Assembly: GCF_900186585.1 (NCBI RefSeq)
Contig: NZ_FYDD01000004.1
Location: 1,054,001-1,118,000 of the forward strand
DNA: 64,000 nt
DNA from: Massiliimalia timonensis
Lineage (GTDB): Bacteria > Bacillota > Clostridia > Oscillospirales > Ruminococcaceae
Direction of reading: 5' to 3'
Position numbers and translations under genes: made by a program. Position 1 is the first letter of the stretch; the number at the start of each line of letters is the position of its first letter. Under the pieces are notes generated by a model. It saw only the letters and a program-made list of their open reading frames with translations. It was not told where the DNA came from and ran no database searches. Positions 34,087 to 43,454 of this stretch are shown piece by piece.

Positions 34087-34626
34087 ATGATCTACTTGTT
34101 TTTAGCAAATGGATTTGAAGAAGTAGAGGCATTGACGCCTTTGGATTACCTGCGGCGTTGTGAGCTTCCGGTAAAAACGGTAGCGGTCGGCAACCGGCTG
34201 GTAACAGGATCCCATAAAATCACAGTGATGGCGGATCTTCTGATTTCAGAAGTCCGGCCGGAAGATGCACAAATGATCATTCTTCCTGGCGGGATGCCGG
34301 GAACGCTGAATCTGGAACAGTCTGCCAAAGTGCAGGAAATGATCGACTATTGTGCGGAGAACGGACGGTGGATCGCCGCTATCTGCGCCGCGCCGTCGAT
34401 TTTAGGGCATAAAGGACTTCTCAATGGCAAACGGGCGACCTGCTATGTGGGATTTGAGGACCAGCTGGAGGGCGCGCAGTACACCGGCGCCCCGGTAGAA
34501 GCAGATGGGAATATCATCACCTCCCGCGGGGCTGGGACAGCGAACCAGTTTGCGTTCCGGCTGGTTGAAGCGTTGTGCGGGGCACAGCGTGCTGAAATAT
34601 TAAAGGCAGGAATTTTATGGGAGTAG
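34087..34626 (+). CDS. DJ-1/PfpI family protein (YajL-like)
   Basis: The 179-residue protein has the conserved Glu near the N-terminus (NGFEEVEALTPLDYL) and the nucleophile elbow Cys in AAICAAPSILG (about residue 100). The GRATCYVGFE and GAGTANQFAFRLVEAL segments are typical of DJ-1 proteins. These act in protein or metabolite damage control. Its stop overlaps the next start by 10 bases. Confidence 0.9.
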   Translation: MIYLFLANGFEEVEALTPLDYLRRCELPVKTVAVGNRLVTGSHKITVMADLLISEVRPEDAQMIILPGGMPGTLNLEQSAKVQEMIDYCAENGRWIAAICAAPSILGHKGLLNGKRATCYVGFEDQLEGAQYTGAPVEADGNIITSRGAGTANQFAFRLVEALCGAQRAEILKAGILWE

Positions 34627-35195
34627 ACATTCGGGAATACAAAAACAATCTTCGGAAAAAATACCGCGGTTGGCGGGAAGCCTTGTCCCCGGAGGAAAAA
34701 CGGGAACGCGACGACCGTATCTTTCGGCGGGTGATTCGCTGTGAAGCGGTACAAAAGGCGGATACAGTGATCTGCTTTATTTCTACCCCGATCGAGGTGG
34801 ACACTCACCGTCTGATCCATTATTGCTGGCGGCACGGAAAACAGGTAGCAGTGCCGAAATGCCTGGAACAGCGGGGGAGGATGGCGTTTTATTTGATCTC
34901 TTCCTGGGAAGATGTTGAAGTGGGAAAATTTTCTTTGCTGGAGCCTGCCCCGGAGCGCTGCCAAAAGCTGACTGATATGGAGCGTTCTGTTTGTATTGTC
35001 CCGGGATTCTCATTTGACCCGCAGGGATACCGTTTGGGATTTGGAAAAGGATATTATGACCGGTTTCTTTCCTCTTACAAAGGGATCAAGCTGGGAATTT
35101 GTTATAGCGCATGTGTGGCGCCAAAGCTGCCCAGAGGCAGGTTTGACGTGCCGGTCGACTTTTTGTTGACGGAAAAATATGTGAAAAAGATTTAA
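34617..35195 (+). CDS. 5-formyltetrahydrofolate cyclo-ligase
   Basis: Recycles 5-formyl-THF to 5,10-methenyl-THF. The 192-residue protein has a Lys/Arg-rich N-terminus (EYKNNLRKKYRGWREALSPEEK), PGFSFDPQGYRLGFGKGYYDRFL (the ATP/folate signature) and CYSACVAPKLPRGRFDVPVDFLLTE at the end. Translationally coupled with the DJ-1 gene. Confidence 0.93.
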   Translation: MGVDIREYKNNLRKKYRGWREALSPEEKRERDDRIFRRVIRCEAVQKADTVICFISTPIEVDTHRLIHYCWRHGKQVAVPKCLEQRGRMAFYLISSWEDVEVGKFSLLEPAPERCQKLTDMERSVCIVPGFSFDPQGYRLGFGKGYYDRFLSSYKGIKLGICYSACVAPKLPRGRFDVPVDFLLTEKYVKKI

Positions 35196-35224
35196 GATTG
35201 CAAAAGAGGATTGGAGGCAAGGAT

Positions 35225-36619
35225 ATGAACAAAGAGCCGATGGAACATGGCATGAGCTTTGGAGTGTCGCCTGACCCAGAGGAAGGGAAGGAGACCCGGC
35301 AGGAAGAACATCCGCTTATTGAAGAAGCTCCTGTATTGGGGGAACAAGCGCCTGAAGATCAGCCGCTTGCAGAGGAACCCCCTGTTGCTTCAGCCCAGCC
35401 TCAGGAAGAAAAATTTGTGATCAACCTTCCTGACGAGGCTTGGGAGGAATTCGGTGACCCTGAACTGGACCAGGGTACATATGAAGAACCGCAGCCAGCC
35501 TTGGAGCCAGAACCCAAAAAGAAACGGAAACGGCCCAAACGAAAAGTGGTAAAGGAAAAAATTTCTCCGGTGCGTATGGTGATCAAAATCGTCATAGCGC
35601 TGATCGTTTTGGGGATCGCCGTTGCTGTTGCGACAGTAGGCGTACTGGTGATCAAAGACGTGATGGGCTTTAAAGACGGGGACGAAGTGATTGAGATCAG
35701 CATCGAGCCTGATGAAACGGTAACGGCCGTCGCCAATAAGATGGAGGAAGCCGGCGTGATTGACTCGGCATTCGTATTCCGTGCTTATGTCCGCTATGCT
35801 ACCGATGGGATCCAGGTCAATTTTGGAAAGTATGCTCTGAAGCCTTCTATGTCTTATTCAGATATCATTAACACGCTTCAGGAATACTCTGACCAGAGTT
35901 CCGTTACAAAACGTATCACCATTAAAGAGGGAGCCACTGTGGAAGAGATCGCCCAGATCATGCAGGACAACGCAATCTGTACCAAAGAGGCGTTTATTGA
36001 CGAAGTAAACAATGGTGAATTTAAAGCTAGCTTTGTACAGGCGTTAGACGAAACAAAAGACATGCGCCCATATCGTTTGGAAGGGTACCTGTTCCCGGAT
36101 ACAAACGATTATTATATCGGCTCTGACGCGCATGACGTTGTTTCTAAGATGCTGGTAAACTTTGATAAGCGGTTCACTTCGGATATGCGTCAGCTTGCCA
36201 AGCAAAAGGGGTATACGATCGATGAGATCATGACGATGGCTTCCATTGTTCAGGCGGAAGCTACCCCGGAAGAAATGGCGAATGTTGCAGGCGTATACTG
36301 GAACCGTTTGAACTCTCCTTCCAAATTCCCGAAGATGCAGTCAGACCCGACGACACTGTACGCGGAACATGTATTAAAACCGTTAAAAGTGTCCCAGGAG
36401 ATTTTGGATGGGTACAACACCTACGCGACGGAAGGCCTGCCGACCGGGCCGATCAACAATCCGGGTGCAGAAGCAATCGAAGCGGTGCTGAATCCAAGCA
36501 ATACTGACGCGTACTTCTTCCTGAGTACCAAGGATGGCTCCGAATTCTACTACGCAGAAACCTATGAAGAACACAAACAGAACATTAAAAAAGCGGGCTT
36601 AGATGAAAGCTTAGGATAA
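35225..36619 (+). CDS. mltG: Endolytic murein transglycosylase MltG (YceG)
   Basis: Cuts nascent glycan strands. From ATG 35225 (GGAGG 7 bases upstream) about 464 residues. The N-terminal 115 are cytoplasmic and Pro/Glu-rich with a KKRKRPKRK cluster. A transmembrane helix follows (about 122-145), then the YceG domain with LEGYLFPDTNDY, the catalytic Glu in SIVQAEA and QSDPTTLY. The long charged N-terminal extension is typical for Firmicutes. Confidence 0.92.
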   Translation: MNKEPMEHGMSFGVSPDPEEGKETRQEEHPLIEEAPVLGEQAPEDQPLAEEPPVASAQPQEEKFVINLPDEAWEEFGDPELDQGTYEEPQPALEPEPKKKRKRPKRKVVKEKISPVRMVIKIVIALIVLGIAVAVATVGVLVIKDVMGFKDGDEVIEISIEPDETVTAVANKMEEAGVIDSAFVFRAYVRYATDGIQVNFGKYALKPSMSYSDIINTLQEYSDQSSVTKRITIKEGATVEEIAQIMQDNAICTKEAFIDEVNNGEFKASFVQALDETKDMRPYRLEGYLFPDTNDYYIGSDAHDVVSKMLVNFDKRFTSDMRQLAKQKGYTIDEIMTMASIVQAEATPEEMANVAGVYWNRLNSPSKFPKMQSDPTTLYAEHVLKPLKVSQEILDGYNTYATEGLPTGPINNPGAEAIEAVLNPSNTDAYFFLSTKDGSEFYYAETYEEHKQNIKKAGLDESLG

Positions 36620-36630
36620 CGGTCAAAAAA

Positions 36631-36655
36631 GGGGCGGCAGGAATACCGCCCCTTT
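36631..36655 (+). terminator. Terminator after mltG
   Basis: GGGGCGG/CCGCCCC with an 8-base loop, followed by TTTCT; A-run on the left. Confidence 0.75.
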
Positions 36656-36693
36656 CTACCGTCTTATTTGGAAATACATAAAGGAGGAGCGAA

Positions 36694-37914
36694 ATGGAGA
36701 TCGTCAAACCGGAAGTATTAGCGCCGGCGGGGGACTTTGAACGGCTGTGCAGTGCGGTACAGTACGGCGCGGACGCAGTATATCTGGGCGGAAAATCCTT
36801 TGGGATGCGGGCCGCCCCCGCCAATTTTGATGAAGATGAGTTAAAACAGGCTGTGGAGTATGCGCACGAGCATGGGGTAAAAGTTTACCTTACCTGCAAT
36901 ACTCTGCCAAGAAACGATGAGATCGAAGCGTTTCCGGGATATATCCGGTATGCTGCGCAGATCGGGGTAGATGCCTGTATTGCCAATGACATCGGGGTCT
37001 TTATGATGATCCGGGAACATGCCCCGGACATGGAGATCCATGTGTCCACACAGGCTGGCATCATGAACTATCAGACAGCCCGTGCATTTTATGACCTGGG
37101 CGCAAAACGGGTGGTGCTGGCAAGGGAATTATCCTTAAAAGAGATTGCCGAAATTCGGGAAAAAACACCGAAAGATCTGGAAATCGAGGTGTTTGTTCAC
37201 GGGGCTATGTGCATGTCCGTATCCGGACGTTGTTTGATTTCCAATTATCTGGTCGACCGGGATGCGAACCGGGGAGAATGCGCGCAGCCTTGCCGTTGGG
37301 GGTATTACTTGGTGGAGGAAAAACGCCCGAACGATTATTATCCGGTTTTTGAGGACGAAAAAGGCTCTTATATTTTAAACGCAAAGGACCTGTGCATGAT
37401 CGAGTATATTGACAAGCTTGTGGAAGCAGGGGTAACCAGTTTAAAGATCGAGGGGCGGGCAAAATCCGCTTATTATGTATCGGTGATCGCCAATGCCTAT
37501 CGCTGCGCAGTAGACCAGTATTGGAACGACCCGCGTCATTTCAAGCTGGAGCCATGGCTTTCAGAGGAAGTCCGCAAGGTAAGCCACAGGCGTTATTCGA
37601 CCGGATTTTATTTTGGAAAGCCGGACCAGTATTATGAAAACGGGGGCTATCTGCGGGAATTTGACGTGGTGGCCGTTGTAGACCGATGTGAGGGCGGCTG
37701 GTTATACGGCACCCAAAAAAACAAGTTTTCGGCTGGCGACGAGGTAGAGATTCTGGCCCCAAAACAAAAGCCGGTGGCTCTGACCATTGGGGAGATGCAG
37801 GATGAAGCAGGCGTTTCGATCAGCAGCGCCCCGCATCCGCATATGAGATTCAAATTAAAGACAGACCTTGTTTTCCCGGCAGGTTCTATGATCCGCAAGG
37901 GAAGAGAGCTTTAA
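36694..37914 (+). CDS. U32 family peptidase / RNA hydroxylation protein (RlhA-like)
   Basis: The 406-residue protein has the U32 core: PEVLAPAGDFERLCSAVQYGADAVYLGG, HVSTQAGIMNYQTARAFYDLGAKRVVLARE and the signature EVFVHGAMCMSVSGRCLIS. Cys clusters (CAQPCRWGYYLVEE) match the iron-sulphur type U32 proteins that act in tRNA/rRNA hydroxylation. It starts at ATG after AAGGAGGAG. Confidence 0.9.
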   Translation: MEIVKPEVLAPAGDFERLCSAVQYGADAVYLGGKSFGMRAAPANFDEDELKQAVEYAHEHGVKVYLTCNTLPRNDEIEAFPGYIRYAAQIGVDACIANDIGVFMMIREHAPDMEIHVSTQAGIMNYQTARAFYDLGAKRVVLARELSLKEIAEIREKTPKDLEIEVFVHGAMCMSVSGRCLISNYLVDRDANRGECAQPCRWGYYLVEEKRPNDYYPVFEDEKGSYILNAKDLCMIEYIDKLVEAGVTSLKIEGRAKSAYYVSVIANAYRCAVDQYWNDPRHFKLEPWLSEEVRKVSHRRYSTGFYFGKPDQYYENGGYLREFDVVAVVDRCEGGWLYGTQKNKFSAGDEVEILAPKQKPVALTIGEMQDEAGVSISSAPHPHMRFKLKTDLVFPAGSMIRKGREL

Positions 37915-37926
37915 GAGGTGAGAAAG

Positions 37927-38568
37927 ATGAAGATTATCAAAAAACCGGTCGGGCTGCTGGCGGCAAACTGCTACCTTTTGGTTTCCGAACAGGAGAACGC
38001 CGCGGTGATCGACCCTGGCGGGGATGCAGACGTGATCATGGACCTGCTGCGGGAACACAAATTAAGCCTTGCGATGATTTTGCTGACGCACGGGCATTTT
38101 GATCATATTGGCGGCCTGTTCGGGCTTCACAATGCCTTTCCCGGCGTGCCTGTTTATATCCAGCAGGCTGACGGCGAGATGCTGACCGATCCCGTGAAAA
38201 ATCTGAGCGCCGACTTAGGGATGCCTTATTCCCCGATACGGGATTTTATCCCCTTAGCCGATGGGGACACCTTGACGCTAGACGAACTGACGATCCGGCT
38301 GATGCATGTTCCGGGGCACTCTAAAGGCTCCAGCGTTTATTTAGTTGGGGAGGCGATGTTTAGCGGGGATACCCTGTTCCGCGGCAGTATTGGCCGGCAC
38401 GACCTTTACGGCGGAGATTACCAGACCATTGTGCGTTCCTTGTCCCGTCTTGCCGCATTAGATGGAGATTACACGGTTTATCCGGGCCATGGTGAGGACA
38501 CGACCTTGGGGTATGAACGCCGGACTAATCCGTATTTGGGAATGATGAGCTATGACGATTATCTGTAA
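37927..38568 (+). CDS. MBL-fold metallo-hydrolase (GloB-like)
   Basis: The 213-residue protein starts at ATG 37927, 5 bases after AAGAGGTGA. The zinc ligands are clear: LTHGHFDHIGG (HxHxDH), HVPGHSKGS, FSGDTLFRGSIGRHD and YPGHGEDT. It resembles hydroxyacylglutathione hydrolase-type thioesterases. Its end overlaps hemZ by 17 bases. Confidence 0.92.
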   Translation: MKIIKKPVGLLAANCYLLVSEQENAAVIDPGGDADVIMDLLREHKLSLAMILLTHGHFDHIGGLFGLHNAFPGVPVYIQQADGEMLTDPVKNLSADLGMPYSPIRDFIPLADGDTLTLDELTIRLMHVPGHSKGSSVYLVGEAMFSGDTLFRGSIGRHDLYGGDYQTIVRSLSRLAALDGDYTVYPGHGEDTTLGYERRTNPYLGMMSYDDYL

Positions 38569-40033
38569 CCAGCACAAATTCCAGTATGAGGTGGAATGCG
38601 TCTGCAAGATGTTTTTCCCCTGTACCCGTTTCGGGCACGAATATGACAGCACGGATTTTGACCGGGACGATATCCTGATCACCCGGCAAAAGCAAGGAAA
38701 TACACACACCTATCTGCTGGTGATCTTTAAATGGAACGGGAAACTGTACCGCGCCCATAAGGTCGTGGAAAACCAAAGAGCCCAAAAACAGCATTGCGAG
38801 GAACAGCTTTGTACGGCTTTGTACGAGGTTTTGACCAAAGCTACCGGGCTTCAAGTCCAATGGGGCATCATGACCGGCGTGCGGCCCGCGAAATATATGA
38901 CCTATCTGATGAAACGGGGTAAAAGTATGCCGCAGATCCGGCGGGAGTTCCGGGATCGGTATCTGGTGTCTGACCAGAAGATCGACCTAGTGGAACGGAC
39001 TGCAAAAAATCAATTTGAAATCATCGGCTCCTCCCGGGAAAATTCTTACAGCCTATATATTTCCATCCCGTTTTGCCCGTCCCGGTGCAACTACTGCTCG
39101 TTTGTGTCCAGTTCGATCGCGGGGGCAAAGGCGCGCAATTTGATACAGCCGTATGTAGAGCACCTTTGCAGAGAGCTTGCCTATATTGCTGAACAGGCGA
39201 AGGCACTGGGGCTGCGTTTAGAGAGCATTTATATTGGCGGGGGAACGCCGACCACCTTTTCCGCAGAACAGCTTAAACAGCTTACTGACGCAGTGCGGGA
39301 GTACTTTTTGTGCGATACGGTGCGGGAATACACCATTGAAGCGGGGCGAGCGGACACCATTACCGAAGAAAAATTACAGGTGATCCTGCGTTCCGGCGCA
39401 ACACGGATCAGCATCAATCCCCAAACCTTTCACGATGAAGTTCTGCGGGGAATTGGGCGGAAACATACGGCGCAGCAGGTCATCGACTGTTACCGGCTTG
39501 CGAAAAAATTGGGTTTTACGGATATTAACATGGATCTGATCGCAGGGCTTCCGGGCGATACGCTGGAAAGCTTTCAGCGCACTATTGATACCGCGATCGG
39601 CCTAGACCCAACCAATATCACCGTTCATGCGTTGTCGGTGAAGCGGTCCTCCTCCCTTTATACGGTCAATGGTCTGGATGAAAGCCTGAAACAGGCGCAG
39701 ACAGTGAAGATGGTGGACTATGCCTACCGTGCGCTCACCAAGCAGGGATATGAGCCTTATTATATGTACCGCCAAAAGAATACGTTGCAGAACTTGGAAA
39801 ATGTGGGATACTGCAAGCAAGGGTATGAGGGGCTTTATAACATCTTTATTATGGAGGAGCTCCATACCATTTTGGCCGCTGGAGCAGGCGGGGTCAGCAA
39901 ATTGATCCGCCCGGGCTGTGACAAGGTGCAGCGGATTTTTAATTTTAAATATCCGTTTGAATATTTAAAGGATTTTGATGAGATTCTAAAGAGGAAAGAC
40001 GCTATTTCTGAATTTTATGGGCAAATTTTATAA
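38552..40033 (+). CDS. hemZ: HemZ-type radical SAM coproporphyrinogen dehydrogenase-like protein
   Basis: The 493-residue protein has the HemN/HemW-family radical SAM cluster CPSRCNYCSF (about residue 172) and then IYIGGGTPTT and NMDLIAGLPGDT. The N-terminal 160 residues are the extension typical of HemZ. HemZ is linked to anaerobic haem/porphyrin metabolism, but its reaction is less certain than that of HemN. Overlaps the preceding gene. Confidence 0.88.
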   Translation: MTIICNQHKFQYEVECVCKMFFPCTRFGHEYDSTDFDRDDILITRQKQGNTHTYLLVIFKWNGKLYRAHKVVENQRAQKQHCEEQLCTALYEVLTKATGLQVQWGIMTGVRPAKYMTYLMKRGKSMPQIRREFRDRYLVSDQKIDLVERTAKNQFEIIGSSRENSYSLYISIPFCPSRCNYCSFVSSSIAGAKARNLIQPYVEHLCRELAYIAEQAKALGLRLESIYIGGGTPTTFSAEQLKQLTDAVREYFLCDTVREYTIEAGRADTITEEKLQVILRSGATRISINPQTFHDEVLRGIGRKHTAQQVIDCYRLAKKLGFTDINMDLIAGLPGDTLESFQRTIDTAIGLDPTNITVHALSVKRSSSLYTVNGLDESLKQAQTVKMVDYAYRALTKQGYEPYYMYRQKNTLQNLENVGYCKQGYEGLYNIFIMEELHTILAAGAGGVSKLIRPGCDKVQRIFNFKYPFEYLKDFDEILKRKDAISEFYGQIL

Positions 40034-40101
40034 TATTCGTTGAATTTCTGAAGAAGATTGATTATAATATGATATAGAGTATCTCGAAAGGTGGTTTCGC
40101 C

Positions 40102-40521
40102 ATGAATATGGACGATGTTTTTGAAAAAGCAAGGGTCGCTATGAATGCGGCGGCACAAAAAACAGAAGAAGTGGTAGCGGTTTCCAAATTGAAACTGGAA
40201 GCTGTGAAAGTAAATAATGAGATCAAAGGAATGTACGAAAAGCTGGGCCGGGAAGTTTACCGTGCCAAGGATCAAAAACCGCACGAGGATGTAGTTCATT
40301 CCCTGTGCGAAGAGATCGACGAGCTGCGTGCAAAGCTGGAAGCGTTAGACCGGGAAATGGCAGAACTGAAAAAGGTCGTGTCTTGTCCATCCTGCGGGCA
40401 GAAGAATCCAAAGGAAAACTATTATTGCATGAAATGCGGCGCGCAGCTAAAAGAAACGACTGGTTTTGACGCGGAGGTTGCAGGGGAAGAAGCCCAGCAG
40501 GAAACAGCGGAAAACGATTAG
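40102..40521 (+). CDS. Coiled-coil protein with a C-terminal zinc ribbon
   Basis: The 139-residue protein has a long helical N-terminus (residues 1-95, heptad-like Lys/Glu) and then CPSCGQKNPKENYYCMKCG (CxxC-x13-CxxC). The tail is acidic. Such proteins are widespread in Firmicutes without a known role. It starts at ATG after AAGGTGG. Confidence 0.8.
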   Translation: MNMDDVFEKARVAMNAAAQKTEEVVAVSKLKLEAVKVNNEIKGMYEKLGREVYRAKDQKPHEDVVHSLCEEIDELRAKLEALDREMAELKKVVSCPSCGQKNPKENYYCMKCGAQLKETTGFDAEVAGEEAQQETAEND

Positions 40522-40533
40522 CTTAGAATAAAA

Positions 40534-40562
40534 AACGGTTGGATAGCACCCAACCGTTTTTT
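40534..40562. terminator. Bidirectional terminator
   Basis: AACGGTTGG/CCAACCGTT flanked by A-run and T-run. Confidence 0.88.
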
Positions 40563-40702
40563 ACATGACCAGTTTTTTGGATAGAAAAAGGGTTCTTGTC
40601 CAGCAAAAACAACAGGAAAGCTTATAAAAAACAAGTTGCAAATACAATCCATCAGCGATAAAATAGCAGATAGGGACAGAGAAAATGTTTGGAGGAATTG
40701 TG

Positions 40703-41173
40703 ATGAAGACAATTTGCGGATTGGATTGCTGTGGTGCGTGTGACAGAAAAGAAGCTTGCGGTGGCTGCCTGAAAACAAACGGCCGCCCTTTTGGAGGGAC
40801 ATGCGTTGCCGCCGAATGGATGAAAAAAGGCGGAAAAGATGAGTTCCTGCGTTTAAAAAATAACCTGATCGACGAAATCAATTCTCTTGGTATCGAAAAC
40901 TTACAAATCGCAGATCTGAATTTGCTCAACGGCTTTTATGTGAATTTAGAGTTTACGCTTCCAAGCGGACAGTCTGTAAAATTTTTGGAGGACAAGAATA
41001 TATACTGGGGAAACCAAGTGGAAATACCTGAAAGCGACAGGTGCTATGGGCTTGTGGCTGACGACAGCTTTCTTTTGGTGTGCGAATATGGCTGCGGCGG
41101 GGCTGACCCGCAGATCGTCATGTTTCAGAGAAGACAAGCCGGCACAGAAATAAAAAAGCAAAACCTCGTCTGA
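40703..41173 (+). CDS. DUF3795 cysteine-rich protein
   Basis: About 156 residues from ATG 40703, after TTTGGAGG (the earlier ATG at 40685 lies before the Shine-Dalgarno). The N-terminus CGLDCCGACDRKEACGGCLKT carries six to seven Cys, matching DUF3795, probably metal-binding. The remainder is a beta-rich domain with VCEYGCGGADPQIV near the end. Function unknown. Confidence 0.8.
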   Translation: MKTICGLDCCGACDRKEACGGCLKTNGRPFGGTCVAAEWMKKGGKDEFLRLKNNLIDEINSLGIENLQIADLNLLNGFYVNLEFTLPSGQSVKFLEDKNIYWGNQVEIPESDRCYGLVADDSFLLVCEYGCGGADPQIVMFQRRQAGTEIKKQNLV

Positions 41174-41190
41174 GGTTTTGCTTTTTTATT
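41157..41190 (+). terminator. Terminator overlapping the end of the DUF3795 gene
   Basis: GCAAAACCTC/GAGGTTTTGC with TTTTTT; the left arm encodes the last codons. Confidence 0.88.
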
Positions 41191-41225
41191 TCTGATTTTT
41201 CAAAGTTTGTCTTTTTAGATGGGCT

Positions 41226-42395
41226 TTACACATAATTGCACACACGGGCGATCGCAATCTCAATAAACCCAAGGGCCTCCGCGCGGCTCAATTTTCCGTT
41301 CGCAGTTTGCAGGACCAGTTCAAAAAGCTCGTCTGTCAGCTTTGGCATGGAACCGGGCTGATAAATGACCGGGCTTGCATCGAAATCAAGATTGTCCCGC
41401 ATGGTTTCAAAAGTCAATTTGTTCCCGGTGATTTTTAGGACAGGGGCAATGGGGTTACCAGTCGGGGTGCCCCGGCCGGTGGTAAACAGAACGATCTGCG
41501 CGCCGCCTGCGATCATGCCGGCCACGGAGGAAGGGTCGTTTCCGGGTGTATCCATGATAACCAGCCCTTTGTCATGAAGCTGTTGAGCATAGTCATATAC
41601 TGCCACAATGGGGCGGTGGCCGCCCTTGTGGATGCATCCCAAGGATTTTTCTTCCAGCGTTGTGATTCCGCCGGCCATGTTGCCGGGAGACGGGTTTCCA
41701 TGGCGCACCTCTTCGCCCACCATATGTAAAGCTTCTTCGTACCGGTGGACGATCTCAAAAATCCGTGACCGGACCATTTCATTGACAGCCCGGCGCGCAA
41801 GGATATGCTCGGCACCGATAAATTCGGTCGTTTCACTTAAAATAGAGGTGCCGCCCAAATCTACAATGAGGTCGCTTAAACACCCCACTAACGGATTCGC
41901 CGCTAGGCCGCTGGTGGGATCAGAGCCGCCGCATTCGGTTCCGATGATTAGCTCAGATACCGGAAAGGGCTGGCGCTGCTGCATACTGGCGGCTTCGGCC
42001 AGCTCGCTGGCATAGCGGACGGCCTGTTCCACTGCCTTTAAAGTACCGCCCGCCTGTTGGATCACCACCTGCCGGAACGGTTTATTGGTACGTTTTTGAA
42101 TGGCTTCTGTCACCAGATCCATCTGGCAGTTTTCACACCCCAGAGAAATGATAACAGTACCGTAAATATTGGGATTGGCGGCAAAGCCCGCCATAATGTC
42201 CATGGTCCATTGCTGGTCCGCCCCTACCTGGGAACAGCCGTTTTGGTTGTGGAAGGTCACGGCTCCCTGTACCTGGCGGGCTACTAGGCTGGCGGTGTCG
42301 GAGGCGCAGATGCTCGCGGGCAAGATCAGGATATGGTTGCGGATCCCAACGCGGCCATCCGGGCGCGCAAATCCTAAGAATGTCTGCTTACTCAC
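41226..42395 (-). CDS. UxaA-family dehydratase, large subunit
   Basis: The 389-residue protein matches the large domain of altronate/galactarate dehydratases: GFARPDGRVGIRNHILILP, NQNGCSQVGADQQWTMD, LGCENCQMD, GTECGGSDPTSGLAANP and FTTGRGTPTGNPIAPV. The substrate could be altronate, galactarate or a related sugar acid. The matching small subunit is the gene just upstream (4-base overlap). Confidence 0.9.
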   Translation of the reverse strand: MSKQTFLGFARPDGRVGIRNHILILPASICASDTASLVARQVQGAVTFHNQNGCSQVGADQQWTMDIMAGFAANPNIYGTVIISLGCENCQMDLVTEAIQKRTNKPFRQVVIQQAGGTLKAVEQAVRYASELAEAASMQQRQPFPVSELIIGTECGGSDPTSGLAANPLVGCLSDLIVDLGGTSILSETTEFIGAEHILARRAVNEMVRSRIFEIVHRYEEALHMVGEEVRHGNPSPGNMAGGITTLEEKSLGCIHKGGHRPIVAVYDYAQQLHDKGLVIMDTPGNDPSSVAGMIAGGAQIVLFTTGRGTPTGNPIAPVLKITGNKLTFETMRDNLDFDASPVIYQPGSMPKLTDELFELVLQTANGKLSRAEALGFIEIAIARVCNYV

Positions 42396-42691
42396 AGGCT
42401 TTCCTCCTTTTCCAGATTTTCACGCACACTTGCTACGTTATGTACATGGACGTGCTCTCCGGTTAAAATATCCCGGCTGGCTTCCCCGATATGTTCCCCG
42501 TATTTAATGATTTTAGAACCGCAAGGAATATCACAGACAGCAAATTTGTGGTAGATGGCAATGTCCTCGCGCACATTCACAGCGCGCTGTTTCCCATCTG
42601 GATAACAGAAAGACGCCCGCACTCCTGCCGGAATCGGTTCAATGGCTACGGCAACATTATCTTTTGCCTCAATGATAACAGCATTATCCAT
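42392..42691 (-). CDS. UxaA-family dehydratase, small (SAF-domain) subunit
   Basis: The 99-residue protein starts at ATG 42691 (AAAGGATC, 8-base spacing) rather than the earlier 42739, which has no Shine-Dalgarno. SAF-type beta-clip: VAIEPIPAGV...IPCGSKIIKYGEHIG...GEHVHVHNV. It pairs with the large subunit. Confidence 0.88.
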   Translation of the reverse strand: MDNAVIIEAKDNVAVAIEPIPAGVRASFCYPDGKQRAVNVREDIAIYHKFAVCDIPCGSKIIKYGEHIGEASRDILTGEHVHVHNVASVRENLEKEESL

Positions 42692-42745
42692 AAGTTTCAG
42701 ATCCTTTCTTAAAAGGGCTATGGTTGCATTATAGCACAAGGGTCA

Positions 42746-42777
42746 AAAAAACGCCATGAATTTCATGGCGTTTTTTC
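42746..42777. terminator. Bidirectional terminator
   Basis: AACGCCATGAA/TTCATGGCGTT with A-run left and T-run right. Ends the ECF gene on the minus strand. Confidence 0.88.
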
Positions 42778-43410
42778 TTATCTTTTTTTATTTAATATCG
42801 TAAGCAGGGGGCGGGCGACAAAGGTTGCGATCAAAGCTGCGACAACCGCCTCAATCACCCCGTTGAGTGCGATCACCCCGCCGATTACTGTGAGCAAGGT
42901 GTCAAAAGCGATCTCTTTTGCGGCAGCATACTGCTGTCCAAAGAAAATATAAATCCCAAACATCACCAAAATGGTGTTTACCATAGATCCGGCGATCCCA
43001 GAGATGACACAGGCGAGCACTTTTGTGCGGTCCCACTTTTGGATCCATTGAAACAGCAGTCCTGCCACAACGCCAATCAAAATACGCGGTACAAAACAGA
43101 TGACCAAACTCCAGAAGTTTCCATGGGTATCGCCGAGCTGGTAAAACGGGGTAAATACAAAAGCTGTGATACCGCCGTTAATGGTGTTGGTCACCAGGCT
43201 GGTAAGACCGAATACGAATCCTAAAAAGGCACCCGCCTTTGGCCCCATTAAAATCGCCCCAATAATGACGGGGATATGGATCGTAGTGGCCCGAATGGTC
43301 GGTGTGATAGGGATATATCCCAAAAACGGGATCATCGCCATGACGACCATGATCGCGGTCAGCAGAGCTAGCTGGACCATCGTGATGGTTTTGGTGGATT
43401 GATTTGACAT
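42778..43410 (-). CDS. ECF transporter S component, probably pantothenate (PanT-like)
   Basis: The 210-residue integral membrane protein has six hydrophobic segments and the S-component opening MVQLALLTAIMVVMAMIPFLG. Later comes GPKAGAFLGFVFGLTSLV, typical of the ECF substrate-binding family. The neighbouring coaX-like gene suggests pantothenate or a related vitamin as substrate. The energising module is elsewhere. Confidence 0.82.
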   Translation of the reverse strand: MSNQSTKTITMVQLALLTAIMVVMAMIPFLGYIPITPTIRATTIHIPVIIGAILMGPKAGAFLGFVFGLTSLVTNTINGGITAFVFTPFYQLGDTHGNFWSLVICFVPRILIGVVAGLLFQWIQKWDRTKVLACVISGIAGSMVNTILVMFGIYIFFGQQYAAAKEIAFDTLLTVIGGVIALNGVIEAVVAALIATFVARPLLTILNKKR

Positions 43411-43454
43411 AAAAAAACCTCCTGCTGCTGCTCCGTATTCGGATGCAGTGCAAA